A stretch of DNA of 64,000 nt, taken from assembly GCA_965209065.1 (NCBI GenBank), contig OZ242373.1, positions 1,178,001 to 1,242,000 of the forward strand. The letters are read 5' to 3'. Each line of letters opens with the position of its first letter. The first letter of the stretch is position 1. This DNA is from CBDBUR01 sp965209065 (GTDB lineage: Bacteria > Pseudomonadota > Alphaproteobacteria > JAPOUT01 > G958296285). The notes under the pieces were generated by a model. The model had not been told where the DNA came from and did not search any database. It saw only the letters and a list, made by a program, of their open reading frames with translations. Shown piece after piece: positions 52,113-60,841 of this stretch. Made by a program: the position numbers and the translations under genes.

Positions 52113-53403
52113 TTTTTCCCCCGATATATCTCTTACCCGTATATCTCTTGCCGATATCCGTTCGGTAAAAGCCGCCTTGCCAGTCAATGCTCTCGATAGC
52201 CTCGTAAGCCTTCGCACAAGCAAGCGGTAAAGTCTTTCCTAAAGCCGCCACGTTCAATACACGACCGCCATTTGATAAATATACACCATTTTTCTTTAAA
52301 ATCGCAGCAGAAAAAATTCTGACATCTGCTTCACCCCCGCGCGCTTGCGCTTTAGCAAAATCAAACTTTTCTAACCCCCTAATCTCGCTCCCTTTTTCAT
52401 AATGCGCCGGATAACCCCGCGCCGCCATCACCACCAAAGCCCCATGCGCCTTCTTCCACGCTATCTCTTCGCCCGCAAGCCGCCCGTCAGCACAGGCAAG
52501 CAAGTGCGCGAGCAAATCCGACTCCAGCCTCATCATCAAAATTTGACACTCAGGGTCGCCAAAACGCACATTGAACTCAACCAGTTTCGCCTCCCCCTTG
52601 TTTATCATCAGCCCAGCGTAAAGCACCCCGCAAAACGGAATCCCCTTCGCCCTCATCGCGGCGAGCGTCGGCTCTATTATCTTTGTCATCACTTGCTGCT
52701 CTAGGTCGGGCGTGATAATAACCGCTGGAGAAAATGCACCCATACCTCCGGTGTTGGGTCCCTTGTCATTATCAAACGCGCGCTTGTGGTCTTGCGCCGA
52801 GCCAAAAGGCTTTGCCGTTTTGCCATCGGTTAAAACAAAAAAACTTGCCTCCTCTCCTTCCATAAACTCCTCTACCAATAAAGAGGGCGTGCCAAACTTG
52901 CCGGCGAAAACATCGCTAATCGCCGCGCGCGCTTGTTGCGCGTCTTGAGCAATCACAACCCCCTTGCCCGCCGCTAGACCATCGGCTTTTATCACCAGCG
53001 GAAATAGCTCCTGCGCAATATATTTTAACGCTTCGTCCGCCTTGTCAAAAGCACGCCAGCGCGGCGAGGGAATGCCAAACTCCGCGCACAGCTTGCGCGT
53101 AAAAGTTTTAGACCCCTCTAATTGCGCCGCCTTAGCGCTCGGCGCAAATACTTTTATCCCCGCCGCGCGCAACCTGTCGCCCACCCCGTCAAGCAGAGGC
53201 GCTTCGGGTCCAACCACAACAAAATCTATTTTTTTGTCAGCGCAAAAAGCAACCACGTCATCGCCGAGCGGCTGGCAATCGGCATAGGCTTCAAGCCCCG
53301 CATTGCCCTGCTCCATATAAATTTTCGGCGCAAGCGCACTCTGCCCCAACTTCCACGCTAATGCCGCCTCTCTGCCGCCCGTGCCGATAATCAAAACATT
53401 CAT
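52096..53403 (-). CDS. purD: Phosphoribosylamine-glycine ligase (GAR synthetase)
   Basis: The 435-residue ATP-grasp enzyme makes glycinamide ribonucleotide in purine synthesis. Motifs include MNVLIIGTGGREAALAW (the usual His of GGREHALAW is Ala here), FVVVGPEAPL, PLVIKADGLAAGKGV, GPNTGGMGAFSP and FNVRFGDPECQ. The tail IGKRYTGKRYIGGKNDGDS lies beyond the normal end and contains a tandem GKRY duplication. The 3' end overlaps the phosphotransferase gene by 17 bases. It is divergent from xseA over 67 bases. Confidence 0.96.
   Translation of the reverse strand: MNVLIIGTGGREAALAWKLGQSALAPKIYMEQGNAGLEAYADCQPLGDDVVAFCADKKIDFVVVGPEAPLLDGVGDRLRAAGIKVFAPSAKAAQLEGSKTFTRKLCAEFGIPSPRWRAFDKADEALKYIAQELFPLVIKADGLAAGKGVVIAQDAQQARAAISDVFAGKFGTPSLLVEEFMEGEEASFFVLTDGKTAKPFGSAQDHKRAFDNDKGPNTGGMGAFSPAVIITPDLEQQVMTKIIEPTLAAMRAKGIPFCGVLYAGLMINKGEAKLVEFNVRFGDPECQILMMRLESDLLAHLLACADGRLAGEEIAWKKAHGALVVMAARGYPAHYEKGSEIRGLEKFDFAKAQARGGEADVRIFSAAILKKNGVYLSNGGRVLNVAALGKTLPLACAKAYEAIESIDWQGGFYRTDIGKRYTGKRYIGGKNDGDS
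52126..52155 (-). repeat. 15-bp tandem duplication at the 3' end of purD
   Basis: Two near-identical 15-base units (52126-52140 and 52141-52155, two to three mismatches) encode the repeated GKRYx peptide of the purD tail. The duplication lies just ahead of the next gene's start region and keeps the frame. Confidence 0.7.
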
Positions 53404-53470
53404 AGTCCAACATCTTATAGTATAGTATCCCTATAAAGCCATATAAAATGATTCAAAAATAAGGATAGCC
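53404..53470. promoter_or_regulatory. Divergent purD/xseA promoter region
   Basis: This 67-base AT-rich spacer holds several TATA-like boxes on both strands (for example TATAAAAT before xseA). I cannot assign a specific promoter pair. An AAGGA ribosome site lies 5 bases before the xseA GTG. Confidence 0.35.
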
Positions 53471-54787
53471 GTGGAGAACATCGCCGAGAACATTATAGAC
53501 ACCGAACCCCTTGCCGTTAGCGCGCTCGCTAAACAGATTCAAGAAACGGTTGAAGGCAGGTTCGGTAATGTGTCGGTGCAGGGAGAAATTGGGCGAATCG
53601 CGCGCCCGTCATCAGGACATCTCTATCTCGACCTCAAGGACGATAAGGCTGTCTTGAACGCAATCATTTGGAAAGGTCAGGTCAGCAAGCTCGCGCATAA
53701 ACCCGAAGAGGGGCTGGAAGTTATCTGCCGCGGCAGGCTAACCACTTACGGCGCGCAGTCGCGCTATCAGCTCATTATCGAAGACCTCGTGCCAGCCGGA
53801 AAGGGCGCGCTGTGGGCTTTGATTGAAGCGCGGCGCAAAAAATTCGCCGCCGAGGGGCTGTTCGACCAAGCGCGCAAAAAACCTCTGCCCTTTTTGCCGC
53901 GCCGTATCGGCATCATCACCTCACCGAGTGGCGCGGTTATCCGCGATATTCTACACCGACTTGAAGAGCGCTTTGGTTTAGAGGTTTTGCTGTGGGCGGT
54001 TCAAGTGCAAGGCGAAAAATGCGGCGGAGAAGTCGCCGCCGCCATTGACGGCTTTAATCGCTTGCCAAAAGAATTGACTCCCGATTTGCTTATTGTCGCG
54101 CGCGGCGGTGGCTCTTTGGAAGACCTGCAAGGCTTTAATGAAGAAAACGTTATCCTTGCCGCAAGCCGCTCGGCGATTCCTATCATCTCGGCAATTGGGC
54201 ACGAAACCGACCACACCCTGCTCGATTTAGTCGCAGACAAACGCGCGCCCACACCCACCGCCGCCGCTGAAATATCTGTGCCCGTGCGCTTAGAGCTACA
54301 AGAAAAACTACAAACCTTAATGCACCGCAAAACACGCGCGCTCAAAACAAATATAAATTGGAAAAGTGAAAGACTAACCGATAATAAAACAAGGTTAGCG
54401 CGCTCACACGAATTCATCTATCGGCTAGAGCAAAGAATAGATGACCTCACGCGCCATTTGCCGAAAGCACTTAAAACCCATTTAGAACTCGCGCACGGAA
54501 AACTAAACCACTTGCGCCTCACGCCCTTTATCCAAAATATGATGGCGCATAAAAGCCAAACCTTCCGCCACGTCTCTCGGCTGTTAGATGCCGTGAGCTA
54601 CCAAAAAGTGCTTGAGCGCGGATTTAGTCTGGTGCTAGATGAAAACGACCATCTCGTCCAAAAAGCAGGCGACAGCAAAGTTGGGCAGCGCCTGAAAATA
54701 GAATTCGCTCACCGACAGCGCATCGATGTGGAGCGCGTCTCCCCCGATAAACCCGCCCGCAAACAAGGCTCGCTCTTTAATGAATGA
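53471..54787 (+). CDS. xseA: Exodeoxyribonuclease VII large subunit
   Basis: The 438-residue protein has an N-terminal OB-fold (VSVQGEIGRIARPSSGHLYLDLKD). The catalytic core follows, with RRIGIITSPSGAVIRDIL, DLLIVARGGGSLEDLQGFNEE and SAIGHETDHTLLDLVADKRAPTPTAAAE. A long helical coiled region follows (about 270-380). With XseB it degrades single-stranded DNA to oligonucleotides; xseB is not in the window. The start is GTG with AAGGA 5 bases upstream. The 3' end overlaps the DUF2093-like gene by 8 bases. Confidence 0.97.
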   Translation: MENIAENIIDTEPLAVSALAKQIQETVEGRFGNVSVQGEIGRIARPSSGHLYLDLKDDKAVLNAIIWKGQVSKLAHKPEEGLEVICRGRLTTYGAQSRYQLIIEDLVPAGKGALWALIEARRKKFAAEGLFDQARKKPLPFLPRRIGIITSPSGAVIRDILHRLEERFGLEVLLWAVQVQGEKCGGEVAAAIDGFNRLPKELTPDLLIVARGGGSLEDLQGFNEENVILAASRSAIPIISAIGHETDHTLLDLVADKRAPTPTAAAEISVPVRLELQEKLQTLMHRKTRALKTNINWKSERLTDNKTRLARSHEFIYRLEQRIDDLTRHLPKALKTHLELAHGKLNHLRLTPFIQNMMAHKSQTFRHVSRLLDAVSYQKVLERGFSLVLDENDHLVQKAGDSKVGQRLKIEFAHRQRIDVERVSPDKPARKQGSLFNE

Positions 54788-54983
54788 GGAGGCAAAAGTA
54801 ACATACCGTGATGGCGAATTCGAAATTATTAAAAATGGCTCTTTTGTCGTGTGCGCCGTGAGTGGTCAGAAAATTCCTCTCCACCAATTACGCTACTGGA
54901 GCGTCGACCTCCAAGAACCCTACGCGAGCGCCGCACTCTCCCTACAACGCTGGCTTGAGGTGCAAAATGAAACCAATTCTTAG
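54780..54983 (+). CDS. DUF2093-like small protein
   Basis: The 67-residue protein reads MNEEAKVTYRDGEFEIIKNGSF at the N-terminus and IPLHQLRYWSVDLQEPY in the middle. This matches my memory of the alphaproteobacterial DUF2093 family, which often sits beside xseA or lpx genes. Its function is unknown. The ATG at 54780 overlaps the xseA stop and the 3' end overlaps the M23 peptidase start, so the three genes are translationally linked. Confidence 0.8.
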   Translation: MNEEAKVTYRDGEFEIIKNGSFVVCAVSGQKIPLHQLRYWSVDLQEPYASAALSLQRWLEVQNETNS

Positions 54984-55863
54984 CCTCCTTTGTTTCTTAT
55001 ATTTTAGCGCAGGACTCAAAGCAGATATAAACCTACAACTCAATGGCAAAGCTATTCAAGGGGGGTTTTTAATCGGCATTGCGCCCACAGCAAAAAAAGT
55101 TTTTTTAGATGACAACCCCCTCCCCATCACAAAAAAAGGAAAGTTTATTTTGGGCTTCGGTAGAAATTATAAACGCAAGGCAAGATTAAAACTCGAAACA
55201 GCAAACGGCATAAAAGAAATGAACCTCAACATCACACAAAGAAAATATGACGTCCAAGCCATCGACGGGATTGATGAAGAAAAAGTAACCCCGCCGCCAT
55301 GGGCATGGACACAGATTAGAGCGCAATCTAAAATCAAAAGGCAAGCACGAAAAAAACTCTCCTCCCTTTTGGGCTGGGCACAGCCCTTCGTCTGGCCTAT
55401 TCAAGGACAAATTACCGGCATTTACGGTTCGCAACGCGTGCTGAACGGCAAACCAAAGCGCCCCCATTACGGCATTGATATCGCCGCGCCCGCCGGAAGC
55501 AAAGTCTTCGCCCCCGCCGACGGCATCATTACCCTTGCCGCTAACGATTTTTATTTTGAAGGCGGACTCATTTTCCTCGACCACGGCTTCGGACTCTCAA
55601 GCGCCTTCCTCCATTTGGGTGCGCTTCTCGTAAAAGTTGGGCAAGCGGTGAAACAAGGCGAGGTCATCGCGTTAAGCGGCAATTCAGGACGAAGCACCGG
55701 CGCTCATTTAGACTGGCGCGTCAAATGGCACAAACAAAATCTAGACCCCGTGGTTATGATAAATTCGGCGAACGCTCTAACAAAGTGCGCTCGCGGCGCG
55801 TTTGTTCGGCATCAGCAGGCCATCTGTTATGAAGCCAAAGCCAATTCTCAGGCTGCTCCCTAA
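54967..55863 (+). CDS. M23-family (LytM-type) peptidase, secreted
   Basis: The 298-residue protein has a signal peptide (LYFSAGLKA-DIN), a small beta-rich domain (about 25-110), and a C-terminal M23 domain. Zinc-site motifs are PHYGIDIAAPAG (HxxxD) and TGAHLDWRVKW, where an Asp replaces the second His of the usual HLH. The middle motif is FLHLGALLV. It is expected to cut peptidoglycan cross-links in the periplasm, though some LytM proteins only activate amidases and the HLD variant leaves this open. The start is the ATG at 54967 inside the previous gene. Its last 37 codons overlap the 3' end of the acyltransferase gene on the other strand. Confidence 0.88.
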   Translation: MKPILSLLCFLYFSAGLKADINLQLNGKAIQGGFLIGIAPTAKKVFLDDNPLPITKKGKFILGFGRNYKRKARLKLETANGIKEMNLNITQRKYDVQAIDGIDEEKVTPPPWAWTQIRAQSKIKRQARKKLSSLLGWAQPFVWPIQGQITGIYGSQRVLNGKPKRPHYGIDIAAPAGSKVFAPADGIITLAANDFYFEGGLIFLDHGFGLSSAFLHLGALLVKVGQAVKQGEVIALSGNSGRSTGAHLDWRVKWHKQNLDPVVMINSANALTKCARGAFVRHQQAICYEAKANSQAAP

Positions 55864-56725
55864 TGAGCACTTCTAAACAATAATTTATCTGCTGCGTCAT
55901 GCGCTGTATATCCGCCTCCCTATCACCGCTGCGCCTGACCTCCAAAGGGTCTTCAATAATCATTTGGAATTTCGTTTTACCCTTTTCATCTATGCGCTTT
56001 ATATGCACGGGAATAAGCATGTAATCATATTTGAGCGCAACGTTCGCCGCAAATTCCGATGTCTGCGCCGGCTGGTGAAAAAACCAATTCCATTCGCCCG
56101 ACAACATCTTTTGATCAGTTAAAACCGTGAAACTATAACCCTTTTTAATATAACGAACAATATCGCGCACCCCGCTATTTCTTTCAACTTGATGGGCAAG
56201 CGTTATTTTTTGGCGAATGCTTTTTACCCAACGATTGATATAGGGATTAGCCAAACGCTGATAAATTTCAACCCCGCGCGAACCCGAAAGACGAATCGGT
56301 ATTATCGGCATTAATTCCCAATTTGTTAAATGTGCCGAAAAAAAGAAGCATTTACCTTTCATCTCTTCTAAAGTTTCTTTCAACTGCGGCGAGATGACCA
56401 GCTCCATGCGCGCGAGATATTTTTGCTTACAAAATTTCGATAAATGAGGATACTCCCCAAAAGCGCGACCCGCATTACGCCACATCATTCTAAGAACCTC
56501 CTCCACTTCCTCATCGTTTAACTCTATTAGTGCGCGCTTGATGTTTTGCCGCGCAACTTTATTGCGGCGAAATAAAGGTCCTATCCTCTCGCCCAAAAAA
56601 CCACCAAACCGCGAACTTAAATCTAAACCCAATAGCCGACAAAGAAAAAAGAAAATAACAGCACCAACAACCTCTAAAAGATGTGAAACCTTCCGCTTTT
56701 GCTTATGCTGTTTTTTGCCTATCAT
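55754..56725 (-). CDS. lpxL: Lipid A biosynthesis late acyltransferase (LpxL/HtrB family)
   Basis: The 323-residue inner-membrane protein has one N-terminal membrane helix (VVGAVIFFFLCRLLGL). The catalytic HX4E motif is HLTNWE (about residue 132), followed by RGVEIYQRLANPYIN and the C-terminal ENWLWLHNRWP of the family. It adds a secondary acyl chain to Kdo2-lipid IVA. It is the last of the overlapping msbA-waaA-lpxK-lpxL run, with a 4-base ATGA overlap with lpxK. The gene is convergent with the M23 peptidase and overlaps it by 110 bases. Which acyl chain it transfers cannot be told. Confidence 0.93.
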   Translation of the reverse strand: MIGKKQHKQKRKVSHLLEVVGAVIFFFLCRLLGLDLSSRFGGFLGERIGPLFRRNKVARQNIKRALIELNDEEVEEVLRMMWRNAGRAFGEYPHLSKFCKQKYLARMELVISPQLKETLEEMKGKCFFFSAHLTNWELMPIIPIRLSGSRGVEIYQRLANPYINRWVKSIRQKITLAHQVERNSGVRDIVRYIKKGYSFTVLTDQKMLSGEWNWFFHQPAQTSEFAANVALKYDYMLIPVHIKRIDEKGKTKFQMIIEDPLEVRRSGDREADIQRMTQQINYCLEVLIREQPENWLWLHNRWPADAEQTRRERTLLERSPNLS

Positions 56726-57732
56726 AATCGCTCTAATAATTGGTGGAGGCTGTCTTCCCCATGTTTAAGATTCAACTCAATAGGAATAGTATATGTTTTT
56801 TCCGCCAGCAAGGCAAGAGAAGGCGCGCCGCTATGCGCTAGACGCGCACCATCTTTTTCTGTCGTTAGCAAAGCCGCATCGCATTGGCGCGCGCGCTCAA
56901 GTAAAAATTCAGCGTCCTTCTCCTTATACACATAATGGTCGGCGAAACCATAGCGCTCTAAAAGCGTCACGCCGCTCGCTTCTAGCGTTTGCCAAAATTT
57001 CTCGGGCGCGCCGATGCCCGCAAAAGCTATCGCCTGCTCGGGCAAGGACTGATGTTCAGCGTTTTTAATCTCACCATAGATAAGCGGCAACCCCGATAGC
57101 CGTCCTGATGGCTGTCCCGATAGCTGCTGTAAAAGCGGCGGCAAATCCGCCTCTTGCGCGCCAATCACAATGACCCCCTGCGCCCGCTTGAGCGCAGACG
57201 AAGGACGCTCGCGCAAAGGACCCGCAGGCAATAAACGCCCATTGCCAAACCCATACCTATCCACCACAAGCAGGGATAAATCTTTATGAAGCTGCGGGTT
57301 TTGGAAACCATCATCTAGCACAACAATATCCGCGCCGCTTTGCGCCGCGCGCTGCGCCGAACGCACCCTATCCGCGCCAACCAGCGTAGGAAAATAACGC
57401 GCCATCATCAAAGCCTCATCGCCCACCTCAGACGCCCTATGCTTTTGAGGCTCTACGAGACACGTCTCTTTTATGCTTCCCCCATAGCCGCGCGTTAAAA
57501 TAAAGGGATTCCTCCCCTGCTCTTTGAGCGCGCGCGCCACATAAAGAGCGGTCGGTGTCTTGCCCGCACCGCCGGCGATGAAATTACCAATAGAGATAAC
57601 CTTAATCCCAACATGGTGAGGCTTGCGCTTCAAACGCAAAAAAACTGCTCCCCCATACAAAAAAGAAAATGGGAGTAGTAAAAAACTAATAAGAGAAAAT
57701 TTCTTTTGCCAAAATTTAGGTCGCCGCCACAT
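56722..57732 (-). CDS. lpxK: Tetraacyldisaccharide 4'-kinase
   Basis: The 336-residue inner-membrane kinase phosphorylates the 4' position of the lipid A precursor. It has an N-terminal membrane helix, ISIGNFIAGGAGKTPTALYV with the P-loop, LTRGYGGS, and VVLDDGFQNPQLHKDL. LLTTEKDGARL lies near the C-terminus. Length fits the family (about 330). It overlaps waaA by 17 bases and lpxL by 4. Confidence 0.97.
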   Translation of the reverse strand: MWRRPKFWQKKFSLISFLLLPFSFLYGGAVFLRLKRKPHHVGIKVISIGNFIAGGAGKTPTALYVARALKEQGRNPFILTRGYGGSIKETCLVEPQKHRASEVGDEALMMARYFPTLVGADRVRSAQRAAQSGADIVVLDDGFQNPQLHKDLSLLVVDRYGFGNGRLLPAGPLRERPSSALKRAQGVIVIGAQEADLPPLLQQLSGQPSGRLSGLPLIYGEIKNAEHQSLPEQAIAFAGIGAPEKFWQTLEASGVTLLERYGFADHYVYKEKDAEFLLERARQCDAALLTTEKDGARLAHSGAPSLALLAEKTYTIPIELNLKHGEDSLHQLLERL

Positions 57733-59035
57733 CTAACTTTTCCAGTATTGGCTTTAATTCTATTAAGGTTTTTTCTAAAGCTCCTTTTAGAGATGAGGCG
57801 CTCTTTTTTGCGCGTTGCGCACTTGCTACTACTTCTTGCGGGTTGTCTAGCAAAAAAGCAAGCGTTTTTGTTAAGTTGTTTTCGCGAACCACCCGAACCC
57901 CTTCTTCTTTTTGTAAAAACCTATAGAGAGATTGAAAATTGAAAAACCCCTCGCCGCTTAACAAGGCGCAATCCATGCGCGCCGCCTCAAGAGGATTTTG
58001 CCCGCCGTGTGCGATAAGAGAGCCACCCATAAAAACAATATCGGCGAGGCGATAAAACAAACCTAAAACACCTATCCTATCGACAATATATATGTCTGTC
58101 GCTTTATTCATTATCGCACCCGAAGAATAAAATTCCATTTTTAATTCTGGCGCCAAAGCCGTGATGCCCGCCGCGCGGGGCGGATGGCGCGGCGCAATAA
58201 TCGTTTTTATTTTTTTGCCTTGCGCGCAAATTTCTAAATGCGTTTTGATAAGTATCGCCTCTTCGCCGGCGTGCGTGGAGGCGGCAAGAAAAATTTTATG
58301 CCCCTCAAGTGCCGCGCGCCATTGCTGCTCTTGCGCTTCATCGTAAGGCAGAGGCTTGGCATCATATTTTAGATTGCCGCTAACACGCGCCGCGCGCGCG
58401 CCTAAGTCTAGCAAAGTTTTTTTCACCTTCTCGTCCTGCGCTAAACAAACATCAAACAGGGATAGCAAAAAAGAAGAAAGCCAGCGAACACGCAACCAAC
58501 GCTTTGCGCTCCTGTCCGAAAACCGCGCATTCACAAGCGCCATGGGGATAGAGCGCTTAGCCGTTTGAATAATTAAATTAGGCCATAACTCTGATTCTAC
58601 CCACAAGGCTAAAGCCGGTTGCCAGTGATCTAAAAACCGCCGCACATAAAGCGGATGGTCAAGCGGCGTGAATTGATGAAATGCGCGCGGCGGCAACTTA
58701 TCCTTGGCTATCTGTGCCGCGGAGGTCGTGCTTGTCGTTAGGCACACGCGAGCGTTAGGATAAATATCAAGCAGACGCTCTATCAAAGGGATAACCGCCA
58801 AAGCCTCGCCGACCGATACCGCATTGACCCAAATAAGCGCGGCTTTACGCTCCCCTTTAAGCTCCCCTTTACGCTCATTGGGCGGCGATGGTAAATTCGT
58901 TTTGCCTAGCTTCTCGCGCCAGCGATGCTTGTCCTCCTTGCCGCGCTTAATCCTAGAGCGCAAAAAAAAATGCAGGCAGGGCGTAGCACACATAAAAATA
59001 AAATTATAAAAATATAAAGATAGAAATATGCGCAT
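57716..59035 (-). CDS. waaA: 3-deoxy-D-manno-octulosonic acid (Kdo) transferase
   Basis: The 439-residue glycosyltransferase (GT30) adds Kdo to lipid IVA at the inner membrane. It shows ALIWVNAVSVGEALAV, LTTSTTSAAQIAKDKL, LWVESELWPNLI and ALVNARFSDRS, then FMGGSLIAHGGQNPLEAA in the second domain. I place the start at the ATG at 59035, which overlaps the msbA stop by one base (TGATG); a GTG one codon upstream is also possible. Residues of about 52-65 form an extra Lys/Glu-rich linker coded by short direct repeats. Whether it adds one or two Kdo residues is not visible. Confidence 0.96.
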   Translation of the reverse strand: MRIFLSLYFYNFIFMCATPCLHFFLRSRIKRGKEDKHRWREKLGKTNLPSPPNERKGELKGERKAALIWVNAVSVGEALAVIPLIERLLDIYPNARVCLTTSTTSAAQIAKDKLPPRAFHQFTPLDHPLYVRRFLDHWQPALALWVESELWPNLIIQTAKRSIPMALVNARFSDRSAKRWLRVRWLSSFLLSLFDVCLAQDEKVKKTLLDLGARAARVSGNLKYDAKPLPYDEAQEQQWRAALEGHKIFLAASTHAGEEAILIKTHLEICAQGKKIKTIIAPRHPPRAAGITALAPELKMEFYSSGAIMNKATDIYIVDRIGVLGLFYRLADIVFMGGSLIAHGGQNPLEAARMDCALLSGEGFFNFQSLYRFLQKEEGVRVVRENNLTKTLAFLLDNPQEVVASAQRAKKSASSLKGALEKTLIELKPILEKLDVAAT

Positions 59036-60819
59036 CACACTTCCTTGCTGTTGGCAAATTGAGCGTCATATAATCTTTTGTAAGCTCCCGCTTTATCCAT
59101 CAGCGCGTGATGGGTGCCGCTTTCTACAATTTGCCCGTCTCCCACAACGAGAATCCTATCCGCGTTCTTAATAGTCGAAAGCCTGTGCGCAATGATAAGC
59201 ACCGTGCGCTCTTTCATCAGGCTTTGGAGCCCTTTTTGTAGAGCCTCCTCCGATTCCGTATCAAGCGCGGAGGTGGGTTCGTCAAGCAGCAAAATCGGGG
59301 AATTACGCAAGGCAGCGCGCGCAAACGATAGCCTCTGCCTCTGCCCGCCCGATAGATTTTTGCCGTTTTCACCAATGCGCGTGTCATAGCCGTCTGGCGT
59401 TGTTTCGATAAAATCGTGCGCGTAAGCAAGTTTCGCCGCGGCGATAATCTCTTCTTGCGTCGCGTTAGGTCTGGCGTAAGCAATGTTTTTGGCAATGCTA
59501 TCATCAAACAGAAAAACATCTTGTAGCACAAGCGATAGAGCGCGGCGCAGGCTTTTGAGATTAACATCGCGAATATCCTGCCCGTCAATTTTTATCGCGC
59601 CGCCATTCACATCATAAAAGCGCTCGAGCAGATTAAACAAGGTGCTTTTTCCCCCGCCCGAATGACCCACAAGAGCAACCATCTCATTCGGTGTCACACT
59701 AAAATTGATACTGCGGATAACATCTATCTCGGTTCGGGGATAGCGGAAAGAAACATTCTCAAAAGCAATGCGCGGCTGTTTGTTTGTGCTGTCTATCTCA
59801 AGGTCAGGCGCGGAGGATTTTATGCTAATCGTAGACTGCAACTCTACTTTTTGTAAAACCCTCTCGGTGCCGACTAAAGCGATTTGGATAGCCACTTGCG
59901 CTGTCGCAAGGGCTTTAAGCGGCTGGTAAATTAACAGCATGGCGGTAATAAAACCAACCAAATCACCCTGTGAGAACTCGCCAGCGCGACCTTGATAGCC
60001 AACATAGAAAAACAAAGCACCCATACCGAAACCCACCACAACCTCCGCCGAGGGGCTTGAAGCCGAAGACAGACGCGTGGTGCGCGCCGCCGTGCGTAAT
60101 CTTTCTTGGATGGCGACTTTATATTTCTCTAACTCTTCGCTTTCCTTGCCATAGGCGCGAATAATTTTAGCCCCGTGGGTTGTTTCAAGAATCTGTGAAG
60201 CGAGATTACCCATCTGTGTTATGGCGGTCACGGAATGATTCCTCACCAGTTTTCCATACCTAAACATAGAATAAAATACGATAGGCATAAAACTTAAAAT
60301 AAAAAAGGAAAGCTCCCAATTAATATAAATCATGCCGCCCAAAACACCTATCAAAGTAATGAAATGGCGCAATAAAAAAATAAGCTGCGCGCCGATAAGT
60401 CCATTCACCGCTTGCGCTTCATTCATAGAGGAAGAAATTACTTTTCCTGAATGCTGCGAATGAATAGTGTCAAAGTCGGAAAACAAAAAATACTTAAACA
60501 AATCAACTTGAACCGAGTTTAGAATTTTCATTCCCAAGTAGCCGTTCAAAAAATTGCCTAAGTAAGTTGCTAAGGCACGCATTGTCAATAATGTAAAAAT
60601 CGCGCCCGAAATAAGAATAAGCGGAATCGAACTCTGTGGGTTAAACAGAGCGTCAAGGCTCTGCTGAATAAAAACCGGAAAAGAACCCGTTAGAATACCA
60701 ACAAGAACGTTAGCAAGAATAGCGCTCGCTAACAGCTTCCATTGAGGCAGAAGCCACTTTCTCATCGCAATTTTTATCACCTCTATAATTTTCTTTTTTG
60801 GCTGCTCTGTTTGAGACAT
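59035..60819 (-). CDS. msbA: Lipid A export ABC transporter, MsbA type
   Basis: The 594-residue half-transporter has an N-terminal six-helix membrane domain and a C-terminal ATPase domain. The latter has Walker A GHSGGGKST (about 384), the signature LSGGQRQRLSFARA, Walker B ILLLDEPTSALD and the switch His in IIAHRLSTI. Sequence alone does not separate MsbA from other exporters. Its place directly ahead of waaA, lpxK and lpxL supports lipid A-core flipping across the inner membrane. AGGAG lies a few bases before the ATG. Confidence 0.88.
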   Translation of the reverse strand: MSQTEQPKKKIIEVIKIAMRKWLLPQWKLLASAILANVLVGILTGSFPVFIQQSLDALFNPQSSIPLILISGAIFTLLTMRALATYLGNFLNGYLGMKILNSVQVDLFKYFLFSDFDTIHSQHSGKVISSSMNEAQAVNGLIGAQLIFLLRHFITLIGVLGGMIYINWELSFFILSFMPIVFYSMFRYGKLVRNHSVTAITQMGNLASQILETTHGAKIIRAYGKESEELEKYKVAIQERLRTAARTTRLSSASSPSAEVVVGFGMGALFFYVGYQGRAGEFSQGDLVGFITAMLLIYQPLKALATAQVAIQIALVGTERVLQKVELQSTISIKSSAPDLEIDSTNKQPRIAFENVSFRYPRTEIDVIRSINFSVTPNEMVALVGHSGGGKSTLFNLLERFYDVNGGAIKIDGQDIRDVNLKSLRRALSLVLQDVFLFDDSIAKNIAYARPNATQEEIIAAAKLAYAHDFIETTPDGYDTRIGENGKNLSGGQRQRLSFARAALRNSPILLLDEPTSALDTESEEALQKGLQSLMKERTVLIIAHRLSTIKNADRILVVGDGQIVESGTHHALMDKAGAYKRLYDAQFANSKEV

Positions 60820-60841
60820 AATTCTCCTTTAGGCTTCCCCT

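Noticed and set aside
58850..58885. Short direct repeats in the waaA linker as a regulatory element
   Set aside because: They are in frame, encode a Lys/Glu-rich surface linker, and nothing points to regulation.
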